Assembly (NCBI RefSeq): GCF_963678635.1
Contig: NC_087064.1
Span: 5,430,411 to 5,494,410 of the forward strand
Direction of reading: 5' to 3'
Source: Symsagittifera roscoffensis
Lineage: Eukaryota > Xenacoelomorpha > Acoela > Convolutidae
DNA length: 64,000 bases
This document shows positions 1-13,300 of the stretch, piece after piece. Position 1 is the stretch's first letter. Every line of letters starts with the position of its first letter. Below the pieces are notes generated by a model. It made no database searches. It was not told where the DNA came from and saw only the letters and a program-made list of their open reading frames with translations. The position numbers and the translations under genes were made by a program.

Positions 1-589
1 TGTATGTATGTTTGCATCTATATGTAATGTGTGTATGGAAACGCATCTGTTTTAATTTTTGGAGTTTTGAAGATTTGGAGTTTTGGAGTTTTCTGGTTTG
101 GAGGTTTGAGATTAAGTATATTAAAATCTTCAAATCAATTATATAGCTTTCGTTTCTATGTGTCTCTGCAAATTTTTGCCGATGGTTTTGATATATTTTA
201 AACTGTTTTAAACTGTCGATTCGTGCAAATTTGGAAAACTTTTCTTTACTTTACAAAAACGATTTTTTATTTCGGCTTCAAGGTAATTGATAACGCTTCT
301 CATTTGACTAATTGTTATAATATGTTGACGACTGTTAATTTTAGTTAAGATTGATTATTTTTCTTATAATTTTATAGATTTTACTTTTCGTTGTGATCAT
401 TTTGTAGTTGCCCTAAAAATGCTTATATATGGCGGTCCTGTATATAGTTGGCAAATATGCTGATCTAGCTACTGGACATTTTTAAGACATTCATTCTACA
501 TTGTTTTGCTATATGCATCTCTTTAACAGTTTTTTGACCAAAAAATCCGAAAAGAAATATTTCTCAGCCTGCTCGCTTCAGATTTCGAA

Positions 590-775
590 CATGCTCGAGG
601 TATGCTTCAATCGTGTTAGAGGTATGTTTCAACCGTGCTCGTGGTATGTTTCGACCGTGCTCCAGATAGGTTTCGACCGTGCTCTGGTGATATTTTGACC
701 AAGCTCGACCGTGCTCGAAGTTTGTTTTGACCATGCTCAATCGATCGTGAGGTATGTTTCAAACTTGTGCTCGAA
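590..775. repeat. Degenerate tandem repeat, unit about 25-30 bp
   Basis: A core similar to GGTATGTTTCAACCGTGCTC recurs about six times with substitutions and small indels (for example near 598, 620, 643, 667 and 752). It is a decayed minisatellite; a short frame running through it from about 501 is probably an artefact of the repeat. Confidence 0.6.
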
Positions 776-1587
776 CCAGCTCAAGCGATATAATCGACTT
801 CACTCTTATTAGCTTTCATTCTAATCTAGGTTCAACTAAAATCAATTGCTGCAGTATCGATATCTCAGCGTTTTGAGACCTTTTTCACAAAATTTTCCAA
901 ATCTTACTACTCTGGACTTAATGAGGTCTCAAAAATCAAAGAGATTTTTTGTCTGAGCATTGGACCAACGCATACCGAACACGCAATTCTTTTTCAACTT
1001 AAACTTTCCTCCCTTTTCTCAAAGATGCTTCTCTCTGTGTTATAGTAGCATTTTCCTAGCACTGAATGCGAAATTTTTTTCGTCTACTTTTCTATCGTTA
1101 ACTTTAATCAATTTATTAGAAAAAGTTCTAGCCTCAAATTGCTCTGCAAAATTCACAAGTTCTTTTTCACTGAAAACACTATTTTCTCTGACTTAGACAC
1201 TTTAGCTAGTGCGTAATGCTTTGAACGAATATCTGATATTCCAAGTATTTTTCAATGACAACAATTCTGTCTATATCAGCCAACATATCGCAGCGCATAA
1301 TATAAGTAATCATGTATCTCATAACCTAAGTCTGATCCGAAACCTACTGGTCTGCGCACCAAATAACAAATCAGCAATTCAACAAAGCTAAAGTTAATTC
1401 ACTTTCTTGGCGATGCTATTTGACAATATAGAGTTTTGGAGTAGGCTTGTCGAAGTTTTATTCTTTAAATCAAGTTCAACAACAAATGATTTACAAACTA
1501 AGCAACAAAAAAACATCTACAAAATTTTAAAACACCACTTCAATTGAGTTTATCAAAATGAACAGTTTGTCAGTGTCGATCTATCTC

Positions 1588-1634
1588 TTTCTCCCTCTCT
1601 CTCTCTCTCTTTCTCTGTCTTTCTTTCTTTCTAA
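1588..1634. repeat. CT-rich microsatellite
   Basis: An almost pure pyrimidine tract of CT and CTTT units (CTCTCTCTCT followed by CTTTCTTTCTTTC). It is a simple sequence repeat with no other signal. Confidence 0.8.
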
Positions 1635-4599
1635 CGTCGTGTCTACCTCTTTCTGACAGCTTCTTTTTTATTGTGCTTCCTCCAGCTTTCCTCCAGTACC
1701 CCCAACCTGACACCTTCTGTTAAAGTATATACTGCAATAGAACAAATTTCGAGCAATGACAGACGATAGTTTCACAACAGTGGAAAACTTGAGCGTAATG
1801 CTGGATGTTTGCTTTTGACTGCTTTTTTTTCCTGGCTATAAGGGTTGATCATCCTGTACTGATCATCCTGAGTTTGTGACTGGCTGACTTTTGCGTTCAC
1901 GAATCGAAAATTGGTGGGAACTTTTACAAGGTCGGTGCAACACCTGGAACAGATATCTGTGATTGTTGGATCAAAACTCAACTGATGCGTCCAAAATTTC
2001 CTAATTGAATCTATGAAAGAAGATCCGGCTTGAAAAAAGTGTGGAGCCCAAACTATTCAATAATAATTTCAATGATCGCTTCTGCAAATGAATAGCTGAC
2101 GTTGAGAATGGGCACCTCGAGGCGCGCCCAAAGCTTTAGAACCTCAGATTTACTACAATGAACGAAGAAATAAGGAAAAACCATAGACTTTTAACGTCGT
2201 AAAAAAATTAAGAAGAAAATCAGGTCAACATCAGTTTGAAAGAACTACCTGAACAGTGCCGGAGTTTCCCTCGACAAAAAAATTGTTGCTCGGAGTTGTT
2301 TCCGTAGCATATGCAGCACGGCTGAGAATCTTTAGGACTAACGAGATACGAGTAGCAGCGTTTGCCGACACAATAAAACCGTGCTTCATGAGCAGGATTG
2401 CTACCGTTTTAGAGTGAATGCAATTCGCCTCATCTTCACATTCACAAAAAATTCATCCCACCAGAAAGGCAATTGACTAAAAGCGCTCTGAAGGCATTTG
2501 GAGGGAAAAAAATTTTATGATAAAAAATTACAAAAACCAAGCAACAGGCGTTCATTTTATACCCAGTCTATCAGAGGAAGATATAGAACGCACGCAAAAA
2601 TCACCTTTTGGATCAGAACCGACTATGCCAAGGGTGCGCTGACGATGAAGATGGAAAAACAGGAAAGATTCAATAGTCTTGAGTCCAAAAAACAAAAACT
2701 TGCTTTTGAGCGAAAAATACCAGATAGAAAAAGGAAAAGACAAGAATGTTGAAGCAGGCGAAAGACAACTCCTCCACGCTGGAAGCTCCACCTTTTTTTT
2801 CAATCCCAACAAAAACCGCCCAAGAGCAGCTCTTTTTGTTATACTGTCAAAGTGAGATTTCTTCTTGAAAAAAGTGCCCGCATTATCTAGTAGACAAAAG
2901 ATTAAAAGCGCAGCTAGAGTACCTTGATTAGGTTTTGTACATGCTTACAAACTCTTAATTATGAAAACAGGAACGTATGTGCAAAAAAATAGCGTTTTTT
3001 GAAGAGGTTTTGTCAGAAGTGAAGCGCCATGTGGGTTAAAATCAAAGCTGTCATTCTTTCTGATTCGATCAATGGTTAAAATTTATGGAAACTTAGACAA
3101 GTGCAAAAGATAAATGAGCAAGTTATATGTCAATTTTGGAAGCCAAACGGAATATTTTTTCAAATCAATTAATAAGAAAATCACAATAAATTGCAAAAAT
3201 TGTACAAGACTGGTAAAAAGAAAAAGCAATCAAAAACTGATCAAACGAATCAACGGCATAAAAATGATGTTAGGTGGAATAGTCATGGGAAGCAAGACCG
3301 AAATTTTGGTTTTCCTATCAAAAGCAGAAAAACCAGCAAGAAGAACATTGTAAGGAAGATACTGATGGAAGATGTTCTGAAGTACTTTTAAGCCTTTGAA
3401 TATGAATCATTGCAAAAGGCGTGTAGCTGGAAAGCTAACGCTCGTTAATTTTAGTCGATTAATGGCCTCGCCAACTGCCCCTTCAAATGAACACGCTGGT
3501 GGATGTCCTGAAAGGTTACAACGCAGCGACTCAGCGAGGGGACACCTGATAGCTTTCAAAACAAAAGATGCAAAAGAAGGTTACCTGGAAAATTGCATTC
3601 GGGACACGATAATGAAACAAAAGGCTTATGAAACGTTAGCTTCTTTCTAAAAATGTGCATAAACTTAGGAACAACTGGTCAGTCTGCCTTGGAGAGCTCT
3701 GCTGCTGTAGGACTTTGACAAAAAAGTTGAGAACAAGGTCAAAATTTCATGCCTGTAAAGCCGTGCCCTCTATATGAGAATTGAGTTACAACTTCGCATC
3801 GCCTTGTGCATAGCGGTTGTTTCTAGTATAAAATAAAATTTGTGCGAAGCTGATAGCGGCACGAAACGCTTTCTGTTTCTTGAGACTATTGTTAGAACAA
3901 ATGTCGGCGCAAAGACAATCCCGAAATACTACAAAAAATATACACCGGTCCCAAAAACTAGTGCACTATCTAAATTAATCAAAAAATTTTTACACAAACA
4001 CTTAAATGAACAAGACTGCTCGTATCAGGGCGAAGCCCTAAATGTTCCGACTGCGTTTTAAGGTTTACGGAGCAGCAGTAATAGCATAAAAAAATTAAAT
4101 GAAAAATATAAAATGAAATTTTTTTTTCTAAAATTTGAATTTTTTTTTGAAAATCATCACCCCACACGCCATATAAAGTATAAAAAGATAGATTTCGTTC
4201 CTTGTAACAAATCAAATATGGCAAATCAGTTTCGTTCAACCAATTTGGAACGATTTATAAGACGGATTAAATCTCCGCTTACGCGTTAATAGCGCGAACT
4301 ATATCGCGCGTTAATTGTCCCAAAATGGCCAAAATGGCAATATTTAAACCCTCATAACTTTACGAAAAATTATCACAGGTGAAATATCTTTTCAAATTTA
4401 AGCTCAAGACAACAATACCTTTTGAATGATATAAAAAAATTCCGTCAAACATGGCTAGTTAAAAAGTCGAAATTTGTCTGAAGAAAAAAAAACCCACCCC
4501 GAGCACAAATATTCCGTTACTTTCGTATCGAAAGTCGGAATAATAACTTCTATCACATAACTTAGGAAGCAATTTTCAAAACCTCCTTTCCAATAATTG

Positions 4600-4920
4600 A
4601 TGCAAAAATTTTGTGCGTTGAATCATTTAGAAAATCATTTGATTGCAAAAATTTGTTTGTTTCATGCGCATTACTCGATCTCTCAAAAGCATTTTTTCTA
4701 CTAACCAAAAAATTCTGCAACAAAAACTTAACAATTGGAATTTTTTAGAGAGTGGGATCAAAATTATAAACTATCTTATCAGCGAGCGACAACAAAAATT
4801 AATTGTCAACCACACCAAATAAGCTCGGATCGTATTAAATCAAAGATTTCCACAGGCAACCGTTCTAAGACCCGTGATTTTTAATCTGTAAATTAAAAAA
4901 ATAAAAAACAATTGAAAAAT
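4600..4920 (+). pseudogene. Decayed LINE reverse-transcriptase fragment
   Basis: With frameshifts, the plus strand encodes scattered LINE RT hallmarks in the right order: a LLDLSKAF block (RT motif A region, normally DLSKAFD) near 4690, a YLISERQQ block (normally YL-NR-Q) near 4765, and a TVLRPVIFNL block (normally GTVLGP-LF-LYIND, motif B) near 4860. Stops and a lost YADD region show it is dead. It lies just upstream of the TTAA site used by the large LTR element. Family assignment beyond non-LTR RT is not possible by eye. Confidence 0.55.
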
Positions 4921-5185
4921 TCTTTCGAACAGACTTTGATTGACAATGCAAATAATTTTTTCAAAGAATTTAAAAACAGTTGCCAAAAATTATCAAACTA
5001 TTTTTACAGACATTGTTTACAAATAAATACGAAAAAAAGGAACAAATTATAGCCAGCAAAAAACATTCGCATAACCATCTAAAAAAACTACATTACTTTA
5101 TACAATAACGTCAACCAACAAAAAAACGATGTCCAGAAACCTTGAAGCCTAGATAATTTTTCATGAAAATCAAAAAGAAGTTTAA

Positions 5186-5593
5186 TGGAACCTGATCTAA
5201 ACTATATTTTATGATTGGATAAATTAAATGTTTTACCAATGTAAAGTATTTAATATTAACCAATCATGATCCATCTAACTAACAACCCACTTATTTGTAA
5301 GTGCTGAAGTTACTTGTAATTTCAGCACCAGAGAGATTTGAATTTAACTTAGAAATTAGTTGGACTCTCCCGAGCACTTCAGCAGCCGCAATAAACCAGT
5401 ATACCCTAGATCTATTGAGCCTAGCAGAGACTAGTTAAACAACCTGAGACTAGATAGTATAAGAGTAAGATTAGGATCGGTATTAGACTAAGAAGTTGCA
5501 CGAACCTATCCGGCCGAAAATAAGATAGCGTGACGAGCAGACGGTGTACCCTATCCGAAATTACTCTATGAGTTACACTTCGGTCCTAACTCA
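5186..5593 (+). repeat. 5' LTR of the large element (408 bp)
   Basis: Starts TGGAACCT and ends TAACTCA. It has an 8-bp inverted repeat ATGATTGG (5211-5218) / CCAATCAT (5260-5267), that is two CCAAT-type boxes in opposite orientation, a GTGCTGAA/TTCAGCAC hairpin (5301-5308 with 5321-5328) and an AATAAA at 5390-5395. Only two bases differ from the 3' LTR. Promoter and R-region borders cannot be fixed by eye. Confidence 0.95.
5390..5395 (+). promoter_or_regulatory. AATAAA poly(A) signal in the 5' LTR
   Basis: A canonical AATAAA about 200 bases before the LTR end. The equivalent in the 3' LTR is at 23893-23898 and would terminate the full-length RNA there, which would place R/U5 downstream of it. 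Function is inferred from position. Confidence 0.5.
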
Positions 5594-5595
5594 TC

Positions 5596-5613
5596 TGGTG
5601 CGACCATAAGTCT
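5596..5613 (+). promoter_or_regulatory. Putative tRNA primer binding site
   Basis: Two bases after the 5' LTR comes TGGTGCGACC followed by ATAAGTCT. TGG at this spacing is the complement of a tRNA CCA end, so the primer tRNA should end in GGTCGCACCA. I could not assign the tRNA species from memory. Confidence 0.65.
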
Positions 5614-6846
5614 CGAACAAGACCTTACTAGATTAGAATTAACCAAAAATAGATTAGAAATTAGACAAAAACATTTACAAAATGTTATACGACAATAATT
5701 TAATTGAAATGTCTCTCCGACTCAATAGATCAGAGCCAATATTCCGAACCATAATAGAACTACCCGGAATTGGAAGAAGACCTCGAACCAAAGACGACAT
5801 ACGACAAAGTAGAAACTTGCCGTATAGTTATATGATAGTTCGGCAAAAGCCAGAACAAACTTTTATATTTCGAATACTACTTGCAATGAATTTAGATTTC
5901 CATTTGCAAACATAAAACCTTGAAGTTACTCTTCAAAATCATTTCAGGCGCTAAACAAAATTAATATTATACAATAACGATTGATAAAAAGATCTTAGAT
6001 CGTTCTCCTAAAACTCTGCAGTAATATACAAAACATGTTTGAAAAATATTTATTGGAAAATAAAAATAAAAATTAGTAGCATGACAATAAATGGTTAGTA
6101 ATCATAAATCATCCTGTTGTTCCAGCTTCATCATCTAAAACATAACAGCAATCATCAACTCACTAACATCATAAAACACTAAATCTTTCCTTTACACACA
6201 TTTAAAACTTTATTAAAACTTAAATTCACTTAATTTTAAAACCAGATCATCAAGGCTTATCCTTGGATCTTAAATCATTTTCTACTTAATTAAATTTAAA
6301 ATTTGATCATCAAGGCTTATCCTTGGATCAAACAGAACAACTTTGTTCTCCCCCACCCACTTAATTAGCGTCTAACGACCTCAAACGTCGATTCACTACC
6401 CAACCCTTTCTAAAGACCCAAGACTAATAGAAATTTTTAAAACAAAACTAATCATTCAAATTAGGATAAACAGTGAAGAACTTCGGTTATTCATCCTTCA
6501 CTTGACCCCCCCTCTTACCAGACCCAGGATAAATCTTAGACTTAGTAAGTTTAAAATAGTATCTAACGAACTACTCGCGTTCTAATTATACCTGAACCTT
6601 GTGGATCGATTTACTATTCTCCAACCCTTGAACACAATCACTACCCCTAAGTAAGATTAAGTAAGTTAACACCTTAGCTTATACTAGTCACGAGAAAGTA
6701 AAAATCATTCTTCGGAATCGATATACTTTTCTCTCCAACCCTGAACAAATAGACCCAGGTTAAGCTAACCAAAAAATCGTAAGAACTAACAGTTTAGGAA
6801 AATAGAAATCATTTAACAACCTTTTGCATCCGTCATCCTAAACCTT
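5614..6846 (+). other. Leader of the large element
   Basis: About 1.2 kb between primer site and first ORF, without a long frame; a short frame at 5682-5915 looks like chance. It holds a perfectly duplicated 25-base hairpin sequence (6245-6269 and 6305-6329) and several CCC-rich stretches. Packaging or dimerisation signals would be expected here, but that is inference. Confidence 0.6.
6245..6329 (+). repeat. Duplicated 25-base hairpin in the leader
   Basis: Two identical 25-base copies at 6245-6269 and 6305-6329, exactly 60 bases apart. Each contains the stem CAAGG / CCTTG around a CTTAT loop. The sequence between them is partly duplicated too (TTAATT, TTTAAA), so this looks like a 60-bp tandem duplication retained in a young element. 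Confidence 0.75.
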
Positions 6847-7314
6847 ATGTCATTTAAAAACCTAGGAAATAAACAAACAATCATTTTACACAATTGTGAA
6901 ATAGATAACAAAAAATACGACCTTGTAATCACACCTCATACACAAACAGTTGGATACATTCGAACAAAACGACAAACACTAAAGAGGAAAATAATAACTA
7001 AACAAAGACAAATAACACGAAAAAGATTTTCAAAAAATCGAAACGCATTTTCAGAATCAGAAACCAACAGTTTAGACGAACTTTACAAACTAAAAGAATC
7101 AATAGATAAAAATTACCCACTTCACGATCAATTATATTTTTCTGACTCAGAAACAACTTCAAATTCATCACAAAGAGGAAAAAGAAGAATAAAAAAACAG
7201 TACAAACACAAACCAGTACATCTATACAATTGGAATCAACCAATTCGACACATTAATAATTACATATTAACAGTCATCGAACGAAAAAATGAGCTCAACG
7301 CACACTCCAGGTGA
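6847..7314 (+). CDS. Small basic ORF upstream of and overlapping Gag-Pol
   Basis: A 155-codon frame starting with ATG, the first long frame of the element. The product is rich in Lys and Arg (clusters around residues 38-60 and 112-122) with a Ser/Glu-rich middle, so it is probably a nucleic-acid-binding or nuclear protein; no known domain is recognised. Its last 26 bases overlap the start of the Gag-Pol frame, which lies in another phase. Ribosomes could reach the Gag-Pol ATG by leaky scanning or reinitiation. It might alternatively be the N-terminal part of Gag disconnected by a frameshift, though the intact Gag-Pol ATG argues against a recent lesion. Confidence 0.6.
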   Translation: MSFKNLGNKQTIILHNCEIDNKKYDLVITPHTQTVGYIRTKRQTLKRKIITKQRQITRKRFSKNRNAFSESETNSLDELYKLKESIDKNYPLHDQLYFSDSETTSNSSQRGKRRIKKQYKHKPVHLYNWNQPIRHINNYILTVIERKNELNAHSR

Positions 7315-10300
7315 CGAAACTCCAGATGATGATGAAATCTTTCCTTTTATAGTAGACGCAGATACTGATAGAGGACAACACATATTTTGTCAAAATTTAC
7401 TCGTAAATTTATTTGAACCCGGAATCAGTCCATGCAAAACAGAGTTCCCCGATGTAAAAATCAAAAGACAAATCATAGATCACTATCTAAAAGATATATG
7501 CAACATAACACAACAGTATGGAATCTACTCCATAGAATTCACCTCACCAAACCATAATAATAGAAAATATACAATTCAAACAGACGATCTTGATTTAGAA
7601 TTTTCAAAAGTTTTTTCAGAATATATAAAAAGCATCCAATACCATAACTCACAAAGAGCAAACTCCATATTCACCAATGAAGTTTTCGCAATAATATATA
7701 GTTATATTTCGATATTAGAAAACGAAATCCCACTAACAAATGTCTCACCGACAGAAACATCTAAACATTTGAAAGTACGACATGAAATTACACTACTCTC
7801 TAGTTATTTAAACATCATTAAAGAAAATTTCACGAAAGATGACGTTTCACAACATACCAAACACGATCTACAAAAAATTTTAGCATGGTTCATAATAGAT
7901 TATTTCACACACAATATTGATTTAATTGCACAAGCAAGAAAAAATTTTAGACCCCAAAATTCGAACGATGATACCGCTATCACAGAACAATCAGATTATG
8001 TTTGGGACCCCGAATGGTCTCATCACGCATTTATAAGCTTTCCACAATCAATCTCAAGTCAAGCAATAGGTACAATATCTTACATAAGAGATTATGTAAG
8101 AGTAATACCATTAACAATTGATGCAACACCATTAAACTATAATACATTTTTACCCGATACACAAAATAATAGTTTAAACTCGACAGTCATACACAACGAA
8201 AACCTCAATGGAACTAGGAATCTTACTCAACAAGATATCCAGACACCATCACACTTCATAAATGAAGAAATTGTACACACAACAACTACACAACAAAGTA
8301 TTTCACCAATACGCCCAAATTTAACAACACCAAGAAATACAAACCCTTCACAAACACAGGTAACCTTACAATCAACCGTTAAACCTTCGGTTGCTCCAAA
8401 ATATTCCCATATGGATTACCAAACATACAGACCCATGACAATACCATCAAAAACACGCAAAACATTCACTAAAAACAACTTTGCAGACCATAATTATAAT
8501 TATACACATCCATCAAAAACAAATTATCAACCACAAAGGAATTTTAATCAATATACAAAACCTCGAAACTGGGATAACCCAACGGCCCAATATAATTCCA
8601 AAAATTTTCAACCAAATCCTCCACAGGATCGCAGTGAAAATTACCCATTTTTTCAACAGAATAAAAATAAAAAACAAACATCTTATCAAATGGATTATTT
8701 ATCCTCAGATGACGATTTCTTACAACCAGATATATTTGCACCAAATACTCAAGAATATCGTAGACAAGGAATACAGAGAACACGTACAAATCATAGAAAT
8801 TTTTCTCCACAATCAATAGATGCACAACATCAACAACCAATTCAACAACAAAATCCAATTAATACACAATCTTTTCAACCAATTCAACAACAAAATCCAA
8901 TGACTGCACACTCGTATCAAGCATCACAAATGCAAAATGAAATACCACTCCCATATTATCTCCAACAACATGAAATAACAAGAAACCAACTTTCAAATTT
9001 TTCTCAAATGCCAAATGCAGCAGAATCATTACAAATGACAATGAATCCATACCTTATGGGTGGATCATCAATAACATCAAACAAACCTTTAATGGTTTTC
9101 ACAGGAACAGACCCTGAATACTCTGTAGAAGATTATTTAAATGCAGTAACAGCAAACCTGATTTTAAATATAGGACCTGAACCAATTAATACGCCACTAC
9201 ATCAAAACTGGATACATCGACGCACAGCGTTGATACAAACAACCTTAGATGGCGCAGCCCAAAAATGGTTTTCAGTACTACCTCTAGAAATAAAATCAAA
9301 CTGGAAAAGATTTACACAAGAATTTTCAAAAATGTTTGACTCCGAAAGAAACAAACAACAACAAAGAGTTTTATGTAATGAAATTCGCAGATTACCAAAC
9401 GAAACCATCAAGCAAATAGCAGTACGAATCGAAACACTAGTTCGAAAAGCATACTCACTAAATACACATGACTATAAAAACACAAAGATGACAGAAATCT
9501 TAATGATGACCTTAACACCACAATTAAGGAAAATAGCAATAAAAAAGAGAGCATCCCATCCTTCTTCAATTCGAGAACCCGATTTAGATTTTCGAAAACT
9601 AGTAGACAAATTAGAACAAGCAGAAATCACGATGAAACTAGAAGAAACGGAAAATCTGAAATTACAATACGTTAACAAAATTGAAACGACTCCCACTAAT
9701 ATTAATAATATACAGGAATCAGAAACAGACCTCGTTGAAAAAATCACTGAAATACTCAATATTTACGAAAAGAACCCGAACTTTAAAGGCAAACCATCTT
9801 TCAAAAAATGGTGTAATTATTGCCGCCGATACGGACATAGTATTTCCGAATGTAGACAAAAACAGCAAGATATTCAAAATAAACCTCAAAAATACAAAGA
9901 ACCAAATAAATCATTCTATCAATATATGAAAAAAGATCAAAATCTACCAAACAAAAATGTATACAGCAACAACAGTTCAGGAAAACCACTTCCGAACAAT
10001 ACAAGTTATACAAGAAATCAATCCCCATATAACTCAAGTTATAGAGGAAGATCACCAGAACGAAGAAATACACAAAACTCATCACAAAATCACTACAATA
10101 GACCAAATAGTAGAAATAACTACTCCAGATCAAATTCAAATACACAACGATTTGTTTCTAGATCTAATTCCCAATCAAGAAATAACTACTATCCAAACAA
10201 CCAATCACGAAATTCATCATACAATAGGAATAGAAACTACTCCTATAATAGAAATAGAAGTTATTCAAACAACCGAAACCAGAATTACCCGAACAATCGA

Positions 10301-13300
10301 TCAAGGAATAACTCATATAATAGATCGAACTATAACAGACCAAACAATAATTACCAAAACAGATCGCGAAATAATTCACAAAATCGACACCCAAGTTATA
10401 ATAATCGTTATAGAAATTATTCCCAATCACCACACCGGAATAATAATCACTATAATAACTCTAATAATCGTCATAGAAGCAGTACACCTAAACATCAAAG
10501 ACAAATCAATCAAGTACAAGCTAACCCAGAAACAACATCAGACCCCCCAGGTATTGATGACACAGTAACTGATACGTTACAACTCAATCAAATAAACTGT
10601 ACATCATCAGATTCAGAAAGTGATACTGAAAACACTCTTGCTATCAATATGATAAAAGTCGAAAATGACTATGAATCTGTCATATATGAACAACCCTTTT
10701 CATCACACATATATGAAAATCAATCAGAATTTCTTCAAAATTATTACACTACACCCATAAATTCCACACCAACGACGCAAGAAACAAACGAGATTAACAC
10801 TACAGATCAAACCAATAAAAATACCAAAACAAAATGCTTGAATACAAACCACATTTATCAAAATATACAAAAAGAACAACCCAAAGAAAAAATTTGGACA
10901 ATACCATTTCTCTTAGGAAGCCCAAGAAATAAAGAATTTCAACCACCAGACCTTGAAATAGATTTTTTAATTGATTCAGGAGCAGAATCAAACATAATAA
11001 ACATCCCCACATGGAATGAAATAAAAACTTTACATCCAAAGCTAACACCTCTTGAAACCTCCAGCAAACTAGCAACAGCACAAGGATCAACATTGATAAA
11101 CTACGGAAAAATCCAATTATTTCTCCTCCCTACCAGAACAATGGAGCAAAGTAAAATTCTAAACAAGCCATTTAAACAAATATTCCATATCACTGATATT
11201 AAATATAATATCATTGGAATACCATTTATTTCAAAGTATATACCAACAATTAACATCCTAAATAGTAAAATATTAATCAAAGATAAATATACAAAAACAA
11301 AAGAAACATCCCTAAAATTTTTTCAAAGATTAAACAAACAACCACCATTCTTTTCAAAATTTTATCCAATATATAACCAACAAAGAAAACACCTGAAACC
11401 ACTATCAGGAAACATATATAATTTTTCAATCAAACAAGTTCACCAATATGATAAAGAACAAAACAAACAAAAATTTTATATGTCAGATTTTGAATTCAAA
11501 CCTATTCATAAATTTTTCAAAATCACAATCTCATCAATAAAATATTTGAAAAATTCGAATTCAGATATTATTTCCTTACATGTCTATAACAACACACCTT
11601 ACCAAGTAACATTACCTTTAGGACTTTTAGGATATTGTGAAACCAACGCTACAATATCACCAATACACGAAAAGGCCTATCGCGTAAATAATATACTCCA
11701 ATTACTAGATATTTGCCAATCTACAATTCTTAATGAAGAATTATCTATAAATAATATAATAAGTAACGAAAACAGAAATACGGATTATTTCACAAAAACT
11801 CCATATTTCAAACCTACATTCAACATAAGTAACTACACAGAGGACCAACAAAAATTTTTAACAATGTTTAATTTCCAACATTCACAAATAACACAAGACG
11901 AATTCGAAAAGTTAGCCAAACAGCTAATTAAATATTCATCAGTCTATGCAACATCAAAATTCGATGTTGGAAAAATCAGTTCATCACTACATCTCCCGTT
12001 AAAACCAGACGCAGTTTTCAAAAAACAGAGAGCAAGTAAAGTACCAATTCACTTACATGATAAAGTAAACAGATTACTCGATATTTTAGAACAGTACAAT
12101 ATTATATCACCGGTTAATAAAGAAGAACAACCAAAAGGCAACACATTCATCAACCCCGTTATCATTCTAGCTAAAGGAGAATCATTAAAAATCGTTCTCG
12201 ATGCTAGATACCTCAATTCACTTATAGATGAATCAAAATGTAATTGGCCCATTGAACCAATACAAGTTATTTTAACAAAAATAAACGGCAAATACTTTAC
12301 AACCGCCGATATGAATAGTGCATACAATCAAATGCCACTAGATGAACAATCACGACGTTTAACACAATTTGTTATCGGAAACCAACAATATGAATTCAAC
12401 CGCTTATTCTATGGAATATCCATAGGACCAGCAGCATTTTCAGCTTTTATGAGCAAAATTTTTAGACCACTAATACTCAAGAAAAACGCAATCACCTATT
12501 TAGACGATGTTTTTATGCAATCACAAACAAAAGACGAAATGTTCAAAGTTTTAGAAAAATATCATCAAATACTTCAGAACGAAAATCTGAAGGCCGCCCC
12601 CGATAAATCACACTTCTTTTTGACAAGAGTTAAATTCTTAGGACATAACATAGAAAGAAAAACAATAACTCCACTGAAATCACGCATTGACGCTATTCAA
12701 AAACTTCAACCACCAACAAATAAAAAGAAAATCCAAGAATTCCTTGGAATGTTAAACTTTTTAAGTAAATATGTTTATAAAATGCAATTATATCTACGAC
12801 CATTTTACAACATCCTTAGACAACAAAATAATTTTGAATGGAATACAGAACATCAAGCACGATTCGAAGAAATAAAGAAACTTTTAACCGAACAAATTTC
12901 AAATACAATCCCAGACCCTGATCAACCATTTTATGCAATGTGCGATGCTTCGAACTTTGGCATCGGCGCAGCACTATTACAATCACATAATGGTACAAAT
13001 AAAATGAACCTGATATCAGCAAATTCCCGATTATTCACTCAAGCAGAGCTACGACTCTCAACTCTAATGAGAGAATGTACAGCCATAATATATACACTGA
13101 CAGAATATGAATTTCTGATACTTGGATCAAAACATCCCACAGTTTTATTTACAGACCACAAACCAATCATTTTTCTTTTCACACAGAAATCTAACCCAAA
13201 CCACCGAGTTTACAGATTTCAACTAATTCTAATGAAATTTCCAAACTTACATATAGTTTGGACTGCAGGAAAAAATCTTGCATTACCAGACACCTTAAGT

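Larger units (their letters stand above)
1..4590. other. AT-rich spacer without a recognisable gene
   Basis: No open frame in this stretch is longer than about 90 codons, none has a recognisable domain, and frames overlap on both strands as expected by chance in AT-rich DNA. The only structures I can support are a degenerate tandem repeat near 590-775 and a pyrimidine microsatellite near 1588-1634, listed separately. Unlisted exons of a spliced host gene cannot be excluded by eye. Confidence 0.6.

Noticed and set aside
9957..10568. 203-codon frame in another phase inside the Gag nucleocapsid region.
   Set aside because: It is the out-of-phase reading of the repetitive Arg/Asn/Ser-rich segment of Gag-Pol.
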